Shown here: one piece after another, positions 45,792 to 60,700 of the stretch
Layout: every line of letters starts with the position of its first letter
Position numbering within the stretch: position 1 is the stretch's first letter
Assembly (NCBI RefSeq): GCF_016808095.1
Contig: NC_068972.1
Coordinates: 39,277,029 to 39,341,028 of the forward strand
Source: Vigna angularis
Lineage: Eukaryota > Streptophyta > Magnoliopsida > Fabales > Fabaceae
DNA length: 64,000 nucleotides
Direction: 5' to 3'
The notes under the pieces: model-generated
The model's database searches: none
The model's input: only the letters and a program-made list of their open reading frames with translations
Told to the model about the DNA's origin: nothing
Position numbers and translations under genes: made by a program

Positions 45792-48700
45792 ATGGCCTCC
45801 AAAGGTCCCAGGTCTAAGATTGATCATGAGAGCAGAGCCAAACGGCAAAAGGTTAGTTCGCGTTTTCGTCTTCTCGGTAGTCGTCTCTTTGCTTTTTAAT
45901 CTTTTATTTTTTGCTTTTTTTTGGTTAATTCCGGCTTTTAATGATACTGTTGTTACTGGCTGAGAAATTAAAAAGAAAAACTTATTAATAATTATGAAAA
46001 TTGAAATTTTACCTAGTTCCTCTGAAATGCAAAATTACCGTCTGCATGTCTCAACATTATTTTTTTATTTATTTATTTTTCTTTGTTTTGTGTGGTAGTC
46101 TTGGAGTTGGATGAAATTTTAGTTGCTGGATACGATTTCTTCCTTGCTAGGTTTTTTTTCCTTTTCTTATGAGGGTCGACCTTTTGGTCCTTTAAACTGT
46201 TTGTTTTGTTTTTGGTGTATGGAAAAAGAAGTAATTCAGATTCGGGAAAACATAGAAGTTGAATAGAGTAAAACTATTTAAATAACACTTGTGGTGATTG
46301 AAACTGACTAATACAGAAAAAGAACGGTAACAGGAGTTAAAATGCAGTAGAGGTATGGAATGGTGCTTATATTTTATTTATATGGTGAAAATAATTATGT
46401 TAGCTATGTTTTAGTATGTTAACATAAGTTGCTGGAGATTTGCCCTTGGCTTTATGGATAAGGATGGATAACAAACCATGCCATGGTATGGCAAGAGAAT
46501 GTTCCCATTATGGACATGTACGGGGTATCAAGAGAAAATTAATCTTAGTTGTTTGATATCATTACATAGATGGTTAAGATTAGTTTTAGGTGAACCAATT
46601 TATATCATAGTGTTCAGTAACTGAAATCCTGGGTAAGCAACTGTGTTAAATACTCGGAGGCAGACCTTTTAAAATCTCTATCATCCGTGTTTGTATGATT
46701 AAAATTAGCTCCTCTTAGCTACGATAACTCTTACTTGATATGCCTCTTACACAGTCATGCTAGCTTAAGAGTTTTTTGATCAATACACCTTTTGTGATTG
46801 GTGTTTGAGACTATTAAAGGTAAAAAGGGGTTTTTTGATTTTTTCTTGTTGAATTAGTCTGGAACTGAATTTGCTTAAAAAATAGTCCTTTTAGAAAATA
46901 TGACTGTGGCTGGGAAAAAGTTGGTTGCATGTCACAGTTATACACTGCACTTGGGTTTGATGAGCAAAGTTGAAGTTAGTAAGGGAATTTCGTATTGTGA
47001 TTTAGCATATATTTGCTAGTGCAATGCGTGAGAAAAACCTTGGAAGTGAAATGTTGATGCTGTTTCTTCTTACTGCACAATCAGCAAATCATTATTACAA
47101 TATTCAGTTGGCCCCATTTTTATTTCTTTCCTACTTCATAACTCTTCAGCAAAGAAAAATGTATGGTAACACAGAGTTCATTTGACAGTGACACCTTTTT
47201 GTCACCTGTAAATGTGAAACACGAATTTTATCAAGAAAATTGAGTGATGAAATCAATTATAGCATGAGGCTTTCAGGATGTTGTTCTGTTATGTCAATGT
47301 TGTCAATAACTGTTATAGTGCTGTAATAATGCAGAACATGGTGATTTTTAACTGCTCTACCTTAGGCAATTTGTGAAGGGAGGCACACAATGGCAGTGCC
47401 ATAGGCTTTGCAATGTTGGTGTCATTGGTGGAATACCGCCATTGATAACCTTGATTGCACATGTTGTCTTTGATCCTTCCTATGTTTACTCATTTTTCTC
47501 TTGTACTAGTGAACATGAGTTTCCATGCCAATTTGTAACAAAAGGTGAAACTTTTGCGTATCAGTTGTCTTGTTGGTATTGATAGTGTTGGGTGTAAACT
47601 ACATGGATTAATCAGCATCGTTGAGGTCTATCTAAAACAAAGTTTGGGTAAAATCGTTTGAGTAATGTCTTTAATGGTTTGTCCTAAAACTAACTTAGGT
47701 TCATAGTACTCCTTTTAATTGGACCGTCTCCCATTTCCTAAAACAAGGGCATTATCTTTTCCTCCATTGGTAGTACATAATTTGTGTTGGGAATTGTTAG
47801 GTTTCTTGGGAACAAGAAACCAGATTTTCAGATTCAGTAAAGAAATAAGCACTCAAATCTTACTGCACAATGTATTTAACACTCTAATTCTGAAAAACAT
47901 AATACAAGAAAACATCCAACAACTTCCAAGGGAAGAAATTCCCTTCTACACAGGACAACCCCTGTTCTGAAACAAAATACACTCCACCCACAGAACTAGA
48001 ACACCCCCCTCCTTAAAAGACAAAAACTGCCTAACTACTAATTAAAACTTCCCCTAACTGCTGTTTAAACTCCTCCTAACTACCCCTAACCACTTCATAC
48101 TAACTTCTATGTTTTATTTTTTCCAAACTATCTAACAATTGTCTACAAACAGTCAAATACATTACATATCCTATCATTACTCGCCGCCACAAAACAACCT
48201 TGTCCTCAAGGTTGTAGTCTAGAAACTGGTCCGTAATCATTGCGACCAATTCCAATGTGACTGCCTCAAGGCTTCCTTTTGGCCGTTGGATTAATCCTTG
48301 AATAAGATCTAACTTTGACAACATAATCTTTTCCAAACAGATGCTTATTAAACAATCTGACTCGGTTTCCAAAATCAACAAGTTTATTACTGGAGTTTGC
48401 TAGCAATCGATTTCCATAACAGATAAGTAACCCAAGACAAAAGGGAGATTGTCCAACTTTATTGTCCTTCTTGCATAGGGCCTGCCACTTTGTCAAGAAA
48501 TACTCCCCCAACTGGTTTTCTGATGTTGGGTTTACTAGAGACACCAATATCTTGAATTCTTGGATGACTTTTTCCCCCCTCCCTGTCCTTGTTACTGCTG
48601 CCATCCTCTCACGTAAAATTTCTACACTCCCAATCTGTGTTACTGCTGCCAAAGTCTCCAATAACATGTTTCCCTTGTTCCCTTCAACTATCCTTAGTTT

Positions 48701-51700
48701 AGGTGTTGCAAGATCTTCCAAAGAAAGGTTATGAGATTTCTGTTGCCAGGTATTGAACCCCTTGACTGCATTTTTTCCCATGTTATTGATGGTTAGGTGT
48801 ACTTCTGCTGCTCCTGTGATGTTTTGGACTTCAAAAACATTTTCTGTCCCAACACCAACTACCTTTGAACCATCTACACTCAAAACAGCCTCATCTTTTA
48901 CTTTACTCCCAGAAGTAATGGTTACAATGTTCCCACCACATTCAGCCTTCTTTCCTTTGTCTTCACCCTCCTTCACTGTTTTGACATATTCACCAAGACC
49001 TACCACACTATCCCCACTAAAACCAGCAACTTTTGCAACTTCATTCTGAGAAGCAAGAGTCACAACATTCCCATCACAGTCTTGGTCTCCACCTTCCTCT
49101 TCAATGATATCCTTTTCTCTTCTTCCCACTCTATCTCCATACACAGAACCTCTACTTCCATCTGACTCTCTTTCCATGTTCTTGAGTCTTTGCAAGATAT
49201 CCTTCATCATATCTTCGAACCATTGAAAGTTGGCCCTAGTTTCCTCTCTATTCTCCTCAAAAGCTCTCTCTAATGCACTCACTCTACTTTCCATGGTGTT
49301 TGACTAATCCGGTAGGTCGGACCAAATTGTTAGGTTTCTTGGGAACAAGAAACCAGATTTTCAGATTCGGTAAAGAAATAAGCACTCAAATCTTACTGCA
49401 CAATGTATTTAACTACTAATTAAAACTTCCCCTAACTGCTGTTTAAACTCCTCCTAACTACCCCTAACCACTTCATACTAACTTCTATGTTTTATTTTTT
49501 CCAAACTATCTAACAATTGTCTACAAACAGTCAAATACAGTACATATCCTATCAGGAATATTCATTTCTTATATTTTTTTTGTATGCCCCCTTGTACACC
49601 TCATCTCTCTTATTTCTGGCTTTTTTTTAACCCTTTTCTGTTCAACTCAACACACTATTATGGAGCACCGTTGGTTTTAGTGTTGGAAAAATATTAGTTA
49701 ATGTACTTTAAAAGTAGTATGTTCATGTATGATGTATCACATTCACACAATAGCATGCATTTAATGTTCATCAGCGTCTAGGAAGTTGCACTTAATTAAT
49801 AGTAGCCTAGGAAAATAGTCTCCACTAAGTTTATCAAAAGACAGTATATATGGATGATATATATAAAACTTGTACACACTACATTCTCTTGAATAATACA
49901 GCATTTTCATTCTCTTAATTTCTCTCTTTTACTCTAAATTCTCCCCATCTAAATTCAACATGTAAATGTCCCAATTTTGATAAAGTTATAATTTGAGCTT
50001 GATACGCACTTACGAAATTATGCTTGGAGTGTTTCTTTGTTGCTACACCAACTCTAATTGTTGATGTGACATCTTCGTCAATCTTCTGTGTCTCCTTGTA
50101 AGAAGGATCCAATTCCAATGTGTACTTAAACTATGCAACTAATTTCACATCCAAAAGATTGAAGGAAAGATAATGTTCAACTTGGGAGGATTAAAAATCT
50201 TGCTAAAAAGAGAAAAAAGAAAAAGAAATATCAAGCTTAATTAACTAAAATGACGCAATTAAGTACAGCGATGAGATATGTTAAAATAATCTGAGCTGGA
50301 ATGACATGATTAATATTTTGTGCATGTATCTGCATTTTCAAATTTTTTTTATTTAACTTAAGATTGTAAAATCATGTTGTCAATCCTACTTGAAATTTTG
50401 GTTAAGTTTGGTGGCTAAATGTCTGGCTGTTGACTTGCTTTTTTCCCTCTTTTTATTTTTTATGTGTTTAAAATAGGATTTTCTTTTTCTGTCTTTTTTA
50501 GTCTGAAATGGGAAGCCTCACCAAATGCTGTGATTTTAATAATCCTTGAAAGAATATTTATATTTTTAGATGTTAACCCTGTAATTCACTCAGAAAGTGG
50601 AGTTGCAAAAAAAGAGGGCAGTGAGGCTTAGAACAACCCGAAATATTAAATGTGAAATCATTCAATGAGAGTTGTTTTTAGTTGCTTATTTTTTAAAAAA
50701 AAAGAAGATATTTTTCTTTTACAATTTTCTATCTAAGTTTGACTTTTTGTTGCGTCAGGCTCTTGAAGCTCCAAGGGAGCCTCGCAGACCGAAAACTCAT
50801 TGGGACCATGTCTTAGAAGAAATGGTGTGGTTATCAAAGGTACACACTAGTTTCACCTTCAAAATCTGTAATGTGCAGTGTTTCTATATTTTATTTTGTA
50901 TGATTTTACATCCTGTTCTTTGTTTTTGCAGGATTTTGAATCAGAGAGGAAATGGAAATTAGCTCAGGCAAAGAAAGTAGCTTTAAGAGCCAGCAAAGGC
51001 ATGATAGATCAGGCTACAAGGGGTGAAAAGAAGATGAAGGTGCTGATCTGTCTTCTATAAATGAAAGTAGTGATAACCTGCATTAGTTATTGATGCTATG
51101 GTTGTATTATTATAAACAGAAAGCATAATTCAATGATTGCATGCTTCTTTTATTCTCCACTGTTATGTTTTGTGATGAAAGCTGCATCTTGTACAGGAAG
51201 AAGAACAGCGATTAAGAAAGGTTGCACTAAATATTTCTAAGGATGTTAAGAAATTCTGGACAAAAATAGAAAAGCTGGTAATATTTTTTTGCTCAGTTGA
51301 TTTGTTTGCTGGCATACTTTTTGTAAATTCCATATGGTGATCTTCGTTTCATCATCTATTATTGTACCAGGTTCTTTACAAACATCAAATGGAACTTGAT
51401 GAAAAGAAGAAAAAGGCACTTGACAAACAGCTTGAGTTTTTATTAGGGCAAACAGAGAGGTTGATTCCTTTTTAATTTTTTTTTCACTTATGTTTTGTGG
51501 AACCTGGCAGCCCATTTGACTTCATTGTTCTTATCTTTTAAGTATACATTGTTTTCAGGTACTCAACAATGCTGGCGGAAAATCTTGTGGATGCTCATAA
51601 ATCAGGAGAGAATAATTCTGCAGAGCATCACATGAGTATTCAACGCAAAGATGCGCATGGAGATGTTATTAATGAACCTAAAGAAGCTGATGTTGGTAGG

Positions 51701-54700
51701 TAGAAAGACATATCGTTGAAGTTATAAATGGAATCACTTTTTCTAACTTACCTCAATTCAATTGTAGTGGAGTATCAATCAGATGCTGCCGACAATGATG
51801 ATGAATATGATGTACAATCTGATGATGAATCGGTAATTCTTTTTCAAATAATATTCTTTTATATTATTACCACATGGTCACAAAACAAGACTCTTAAGTT
51901 TTGGGCATGTTGTTTGTGAAGGCAACTTTTATTTCATAAAACCTACATAAAGGGTCAATTTACTTTTTTTAATATTTATTTAATTATCAAGTTCATATTA
52001 TTATGTAATAACTAAATATGGTTTTGTTAATCTGCTCATTCTTTATGTGACTAATGTCCTTATTTTTGAAACAAATAATAATTCAAGAATTGTGCTGCAT
52101 GTAAAGGAGAATTAAATGTGAAATTTTTGGGGAATTAATCGAAGGAATAATCTGTTATCTAGTTGTTTTACTGAAAAAATGTAATAACTTTTGGATAGTG
52201 TGGATATGTGGAATTCCACTACCACAGATACTGTTTCATTTTCTTTGTTAAATCACGTATAGTAGAGTGGGTTGTATTCATGTATTATCATGGAGTCATT
52301 TATTCTGCAGAATCTTTTCTGCATTCCCTATAATATGAAAGTCAGAATATTTATTCCTATGATTATTAGATGGTTATCAAAAAGGTATTTTTGGGTATCT
52401 TTTATTTCTAGGAGAGTTACATTCTCATGTCCATACAGTTTTTCGTCTGCTAAGGTGGTGGGAAAGTTACATTCCCATGGGAATGTGGCAAGTTATTTTC
52501 TAACCCCACTATAACTTATATTTTAATTGTTTTAATTTAATTATTTTGAAATTTGAAAGGTATTCTTAGGAGTGTTAAAAGTTAGCCAAATGTATATGTA
52601 TGTTTTAGATATGCCAGGAATAACATACTGGTATTTTATATCTTTAATATATTTTATGCATTTCCTAGTTGCAACGTTGTTAATTTTTCCATGTACATTG
52701 TTGAAGTTTTCTCAATATCAAATTTCATTTGAAAGTTGAACATCTTCTCCGTGTTTTATGCCTGATTATTTCTTCTGGTGTTTTAATGGGTGAAAATTGA
52801 ACCAAATCCATTTATGGGCTTATGATAATGATGGTACTGTTTGCAGGAGGACGACGAGCAAACAATTGAGCAAGATGAGGCTTTGATTACTAAAGAAGAG
52901 AGACAAGAGGAATTGGAAGCTTTGCAAAATGAAATGAATCTTCCGATTGAGGAGTTACTCAAGCGTTATGCAGGGGAGAAAGGTTAGATTTATTTATTTT
53001 TAAAATTCTTTAGAATAAAAAATAGAAGGAAATGACAATTTGCTGTATCAACCATCTTATTTTTTATTTTCTGGGATTCGGAGTTATCCTCAGTTTCTCA
53101 TCTCTGGAAGCAAGTATTGAACAAGAAAGGGAAGATGGTTATACGTGGTAGTTAGGATAGTGCAACATGTACCTTTCTGCTAGTAAACCGAAAGCTTTAC
53201 CTTATACATATATTGTGCTTACCTTGTGAACCATTGGAGCATTTATGCCTCTGTTTATTTACCAATTAGGAGAATCTATGATGAAAGAAAGTAGTCCAGA
53301 GCATAGTGAAGATGTTGAGAAAATAGTAGGAACAACTGGTGATGGTAAGAAAATATTACCATCAGGTATGAGCCCCCATTTTCTTTGCACTAGTTATACT
53401 TGTTTCTGACATAGTACATGGTTAATGTATTGCAGAAAATGGTGATGATCATTTATCTGTTAGCAAAAATGGTACAAACAACTCCAGTATGGTCTCTGGT
53501 CGACGTTGTGTAAGTTGTATGTGTTTAGTTTTACCACTTTGAATAGCAGAGCGAGTTAAAGACTTAGTGTAATGCTAATTTTTTAATAACAGGATGAAAG
53601 TGATGGTGATATGGCTACACCAACAAAAAATCTATCTCAATATGAGGAAGGTCAATCTGAAAATCTAAAAGAGGTTCCCAGTGAGACAGCCAATGAAGAT
53701 TTTTCGTATGATTTTACTGATGAAGAGGTGATAATGTGCTTAATTTTATTTTAAGCCAAACATGTACTCATTATAATTAATTTCCTTCAGTTAAAGATCT
53801 ATGTATCTGTCTTCTATACAGCACATCTTCATAATTTATGCAGAAACTATGTTTTAGAATAATCTACCAGAGAATTAAGAGGGCACTTTTTTGATGACTT
53901 GGTATATGTTCACATCATCTCTCCCTTGCTCTATATCTTCTCCCTTCACTGTCTCTGTCTCCCGCAACTCACAAATTTTGGAAAAAGTGTCTTCAAAATG
54001 AAGATGTTTATCTAATATAAGATACTCCTGTAGTCCTTTGGGTCTGTTAGACATCACGTGTAGGTAAGTTTTTCACTGCTGTTAGAAAGTTTGAAAATTG
54101 TTTATTTCAAAAGCTAAAGTCCCATACTATGGATCCACAATTCGGTCATCTTTGGAAATTGGCCTGACCGTCAAGCTTGAAGACCTGTAGCCATTTAGAA
54201 ATAACAAGTTCGTGTACTGGGATTTTATCTGGACTTTAGATGCTAGCAGTCTCTGTTTGTGCAGGTAATGATGATTCATCATTAGCAATCTGAATGACTT
54301 TGACATTGTAGGGAAGGATACAAGTACAACCATACCCATAGTGGTGATGTTTTAGTGATCTATGGTTTTGCTTGCGAGGAAAATAAGTGATATAATATAT
54401 TAATATATGTTAAAAGCTCTAGCATGTAATCATATGAATCACTGGAGAATCAGCTTGCTCAGGTGCCCCCAATTGGTAACGGCTGGCTCCCATGAACAAG
54501 TTTCTGTTCATCTTCACCTTAATTTGTATGGTTCATCTTAATTAAGTCTTAGTGTAAGATTGTAGAATTGGTGTTCTCTAATAATGAATTAGGTAGTTTT
54601 GTGGACAATTGACATCCAAGCTGTAACATCCCAAAAATACAGCAATAAACTATATAATAGAATAATTACATTTAATAATATTTCAGTTCAGTCTTAAACT

Positions 54701-57700
54701 AGGAAACGTACGGTTCTGGCCGAACGACCTTACAAAAAGAGTTACAAAGCTAAACTGTGTAGCGGTACAACTATCCGAACGGTTTTTACAAAACAATATA
54801 TCGATCGTCAAACATAACAAAAAGGGGAAGGTGATCGAACGACCACCTTACTACAAAAAAAACGAAACTACTGACCGAACGTTCTACTGTTCGGTCTTAA
54901 CTTCAACTTCTACCAAATTTTCTTCTTCCAGCGCATCTTCCAACAGCGCGTCCCCTTCTGCTCACATCCACACGGATGATTATTGCAACGACAAGACGGA
55001 CGTACATAACAAGACAACACAAGAAAACACAGGGTAAGCTTATATAATTTAATTCACTTATAACATACATTTTCAAACCATCCACACACAATGTAAATTC
55101 AACCTACTTATCATACAAAACCTATTAATAGACTGATTGTCTGGACTGTATGAAATCTATGTAGCTACAGGCGTTCGTGCACCCGGATGATGTAGTAACT
55201 GGGATGCCCTCAACAGCTGCCACCCGAGGTTAGCCCTATCTGTCCAAAGTAACCCTAAGGACTAGGACCTCCTGCCGTTCCCACACATGACCTACCCTCC
55301 TCTACGTGAAGACGAGTACTCACGGAACATCAGGATGAACAGCCAGCTTAGCTTACCCACAGTCATACTTTACAAATTCCAATATTCACACATGAGTCGT
55401 TCCTCCCCGGAACGCTCGTCCATAATCCACAACATTTCCATATCACATTTTCTTCATCTTTCATTAATAAACATCTCCTTGAACCAACGCGTACAAAGAT
55501 TTATGAGGATTCCAAATAACGGACGTTCAACCTGAACTCAGAACGAGGCCGAACACAGAACGAAACCGAGAGATCTCAAATTCAAGAATGGATTTAAGAT
55601 TAAAGGGTTGATATCGGGTTGAGGAAAATAACGAGTACAATTATAAATCGCCATAAACAAATGGAACGAACGTCATTTACAACATTGAGCCAATTAGATG
55701 AACTGACTCTTGAGAATTCCAATTAAACATCAAAAAGACCAAACCAAGACGAAGACTCCAGAATGAAACCAATGAATAAGGATATTTCAAGACATTCGAA
55801 ACTAATGCTTATAATGATTCACATGAAGAAACCGAACACTTGTGAATACTTAGATTAATTGAATTTAGTATTAAGAAATCCCAATGCCAGTCAAAGATTG
55901 AACACTATGGTGAGCAAGCCCTAGAGGGCTTGAACGAACGCTCGTATTAGGAGTTTAACTTAAGGAGATAGAATGAGTGCCTGGTGTAAGACCAAACACT
56001 TGTTTAGGACGAACACTTAGTATGAGACCAAATGTTACTAAACTGAAAGAGAAGAGGCTTGGTAATTATACCTAGATACTATTGGGATAGTGTTTACGAA
56101 TAACTACAATATACAATTACATATATACATATATACATATATATTAAGATACTTAGATTTATAACGGAACACCAAGACACAGCTATACTTGGCCGAACGC
56201 TCAAGCATAGTAATTCGAAATGCAGACGCTCGTCCTCAAATAGGATTCTTCCCAAATGAAAGAATCCACTACTAACCAAGTTTACTAGAAAACCGAACGG
56301 TCAAGGACCGTTCAGTAACGAACGTACACTTTCTTAGGGGAAATCATATCAGGATCATTTATATTCCAACTCATCTTTTAACATATAGTTTCACAACTTT
56401 ATACATTCATATTTCATACCACCCAAACATAGAGATTTCATACATCATAACATAATTTAGTCATATTTCATTTCCACTTATTAAATAAACGAACGTTCAT
56501 GTACTACAATCATATCAACCATCATACATCCAATTCATTCAATCAAATAACGAACGTTCAAACATTACAACAGCATACTAATTAAATTAAATAAGCTTCC
56601 CTTACCTCTAGCGTGAACGAATGTACTAGATATAGAATGCGGTTTGTCTGACTAAAATCCTTCTACCCTCAACGTTCAATCCACTCTTCAAATCAAAACA
56701 AACAACAAACCAACTGGTTCAGAAGAAGGCTATGAACCCATGCAACCAAAAGTTGGTTTGCATGTGCCAGGGAACGAACGACTAATGGAGAAGAAGACTT
56801 ACCAGATCAGAACTCGAAACTGATCGGATCAAACTGAAACTTGGGACGCCGGGGGTGCTTCTACGGTGCCTGAACGGAGATTGGAGTAGAAAAATGGTGA
56901 GTTTCGGTAGAGAGAAGGGAGAGCTTTTTAGAGAGAAGAAGGAGAAATGAAAGGTCAGATTTTGGAGAAGAAAGTGCATGCAGATAAAGTGTGACGTAAT
57001 TTTCCAAGACTCAGTTTTGCCTAAAACAGACGTCTGCTCATCTGCTGACACCTGCATTCCACTATCTGATTTTCGAATCCTCGTTGCTTGACACCTGGCG
57101 TCCGCTCAGAGAAGTTTTTGGGTGCGTTTTAATGGTTCTGACACTGAGGGGTTTGTGAGTGCGTTTTAATGGTTCTGACACAAGCAAGAGAGGGATGCAT
57201 AAAGTAAATGGTGTTGGCAGTAGGTATCTAAATTTCTGTGTTAAAGTTGTAGTAGGGAGAGATTGAACATCGTCGAGATCAGCCTTTGAAGTTTTTAATA
57301 AAATATGGTTCTTCTAATCATAGTTGTCAATAGCACACCATAGTGGGAAGCAGAGCTGAGCAGTCCAAGACTGCTGTGGGATTGAAATAGTTGAGCAGTT
57401 TTTAGCAGCAGTTGTAACAGTGACCAAGGTAGTGGATTTTGCAAGCAATTGTAGCACTGAAACATACTGGCTTAAAAACCCTATTTTACCTTTAGAAGAT
57501 CATTGCTTAGGGCTTATTTGGGTAAAGTATTCCACCAAAATGTTATCTGTCTTTGTTTTGACCTGTAGTCCTTCTCAAATTATAGGACTATCCATGCTCC
57601 AGTCTTTCTTCTTCCGACATTCCATAATTTGTTTTGCTCTTTTGCTATTAATTTAACCCTAATTGTTCATTTTTTTGTACTTCATTGCTATGTTCATATT

Positions 57701-60700
57701 GCTCCAAGATTGATGCTGATTGGGTGTTGTCTTAGTATTTATCATAAGTTTCTTTAATTTTGTTTATAAGTATTTGTGTATAAAACAATTTTATTTTGTA
57801 TTAAAATATTTAAAATTGCGGTCATAGTGCTTCCTGCTACCCTACTTAGGCATTTTCAGAGTTAGCTGCTATGCTCAGCTATCCATGATTGATGACTATG
57901 GTTTAATCAGTTGGATATAATTTTTTCACCAACATCAACTCATCAGGTTTTTTTTTTGTAACTAATTATGGTACAATCTGAGAGCCTCATCAAAGTATTC
58001 TGTCATCCTCGCTAATTGAGTGGTGACTTGACATGAGCTGTAAAATGTTTCCAACAAATTTCAACTGTCATGGTTTTTGGGACAAACACTCTTTATGCCT
58101 TTTCCTTCCACCTTTTTCTTTCCAACAAATGTTCTATTGTTAATTCCTTTTGCTTTGTTCCTTACAATCTACTATGAATATTTGTCAGGAAGATGGTGAC
58201 TTTTTGCTTGGCACAGAAGACAAGGTAATATTATATTTGAGGATATAATTGTTATCATTTACAGTTAAATTTGTTTCAATTGGTTTTGATCCTCAATGAT
58301 GGTGTGGTTTATAGTTTATGGTAGCTGTTTTCATTGTCAATTGTGTGTTGTTGGGATTATTTCTGTTGCTGATTTTGAATCTCTAAAAAGTTCAAAGAGT
58401 TTACAAACCGATGGCTACATCTTTGTTGTTTCAGACATGTACTCTACTTTAATTGTGACATTGGCATAATGTAGGAAGTTGTGAATTGTGTATGACTTAC
58501 GGGCATATAAATTAAAAGGGTGCATTTTAATACAGTTGCACACACAAGGCCCTTTGGTGCTTATAAATTATCATTTAGTTTCTATTGGTTGACTGATAAT
58601 CTTGGTGATGCCTTCTAATTGTTATGGACCTCACTACCTCAGTAAGGTCTCTAGGCTAGGATTAAAGTCCTATTCCCAAGTCAGATAGCAGATTTATCTT
58701 TGCCCTTATCCTAATTATTATTTTCTCTGATGCACTTTTCTTTTTCTCAAGTGTGGCGTCAGTACAAATACCCAGCTTAGCTTTGTGTATTTTTTGGCAC
58801 ATGATAATATGGTCAGACGTCAAGTATGATATTTTCAGTTGAGTGCTGACACTGGCATGGCTAAATCTCTATGGAGGGATTTTTTTTTTTCTTATGAGTT
58901 GTAGTTTCCGTTGATAGCATGTGCATGTATCAAGCCTTTGTTCACGGAGAGAAGTGGGGTTTAGCTAGTAGTTGAATGATTCAATATGAAGAAGTGATCT
59001 GCTGGTAGACCAAGCCTTTCCCTTTTTTTTAAATCCAAAGGTTTTGCTAGTCAAATTTTAGTATCGTTCCATACTAATTTGAAGTCAATAATTTGTTATT
59101 GGATTTTATATGAAGAAATTTTTGGCACGTCAAGTATGATATTTTCAGTTGAGTGCTGACACTGGTGTGGCTAAATCTCTATGGAGGGATTTTGTTTTCT
59201 TATGTGTGTTATAGTTTCTGTTGATAGCATGTGCATTCACCAAGCCTTTGCTCATGGAGAGAAGTGGGGTTTAGCTAGTAGTTGAATGATTCAATATGAA
59301 GAAGTGATCTGCTGGTAGACCAAGCCTTTCCTTTATATATTTCAAATCCAAATGCATTATAAAAGGTTTTGGTAGTCAAATTTTAGTATCGTTCCGTCCT
59401 AATTTGAAGTCAATAATTTGTTGGATATTACTGTGCTAGATTGGATTTTATATGAAGAAATTTTTGGCACTGTTAATCAATTGATCAATTATTTTTGACG
59501 GTTTGATTATTTCCATTTTTCAAGCTTGGTTGTTTGCCTGTCAATTTTATGTCTTAACTTTTTAAAAAAATGTTCAGGATGATGAAACAACCTTATCAGA
59601 GGAGGAAAAACTGGAAAGAGTTGATGCAATAGATCCCAAGGATGAGGTTAAGAGCTAACCTGGCTATCCTTCAGCAATATTATTTCAGAATTCTACTACT
59701 GATATAGAATTTTCCCCCATATACGTTGTATCCAGTCTGCTTGGTTTATATATATTTATATATTTTATTGTTACTCTCCATGACAAACTGTTATTTGTAG
59801 ATTGCATTATTACAAAAAGAGAGTGACATGCCTGTTGAGGAACTGCTTGCAAGGTATAAAAGGGTAAGCGGAATTCACCTCTAATTGTTACTGATGGCTT
59901 CATTTCTTCGTCCATTGATTTTTATTCCCCCCCCCCTCCCCCCTTTGTTTGTTAGGACCCGAGTGACAACGAAGATGGGGGATATGAAACTGATTATGCT
60001 TCTGCTTTATCCGAAGACCATTCAGACTCTCCTGTCCATGAAGATGCTGAGCAAAAGGATTCTGCCATTCCTATGGATGAAGATATAAAGTCTGGTGAAC
60101 ACCTGGCTACCACACAGTCCCAGACAGAAGAACATTGGGAATCACCTCATGAAAATTTGGATCAAAGAGAAAGTGAGCATATAATTGCTGATGCAGCTGC
60201 TGCTGCAAGATCAGCACAACCTACTGGAAACACCTTCTCCACAACTAATGTGCGTACAAAGTTCCCTTTTCTTCTCAAGTACTCTCTTCGTGAGTATCAA
60301 CATATTGGATTGGATTGGCTTGTCACCATGTATGAAAAAAGACTGAATGGAATTTTGGCAGATGAAATGGGTCTTGGAAAAACAATTATGACTATATCTT
60401 TGCTTGCACATCTTGCTTGTGAAAAGGGGATTTGGGGTCCGCATTTAATTGTGGTACCAACTAGTGTAATGCTTAACTGGGAGACCGAATTTTTGAAATG
60501 GTGTCCTGCCTTTAAAATATTGACTTATTTTGGAAGTGCCAAGGAGCGAAAATTTAAAAGGCAAGGATGGTTGAAACCAAACTCATTTCATATATGCATA
60601 ACTACTTATAGATTAGTTATTCAGGACTCCAAAGTTTTCAAGCGCAAAAAGTGGAAATATCTGATCTTAGATGAAGCTCATCTCATTAAAAACTGGAAGT

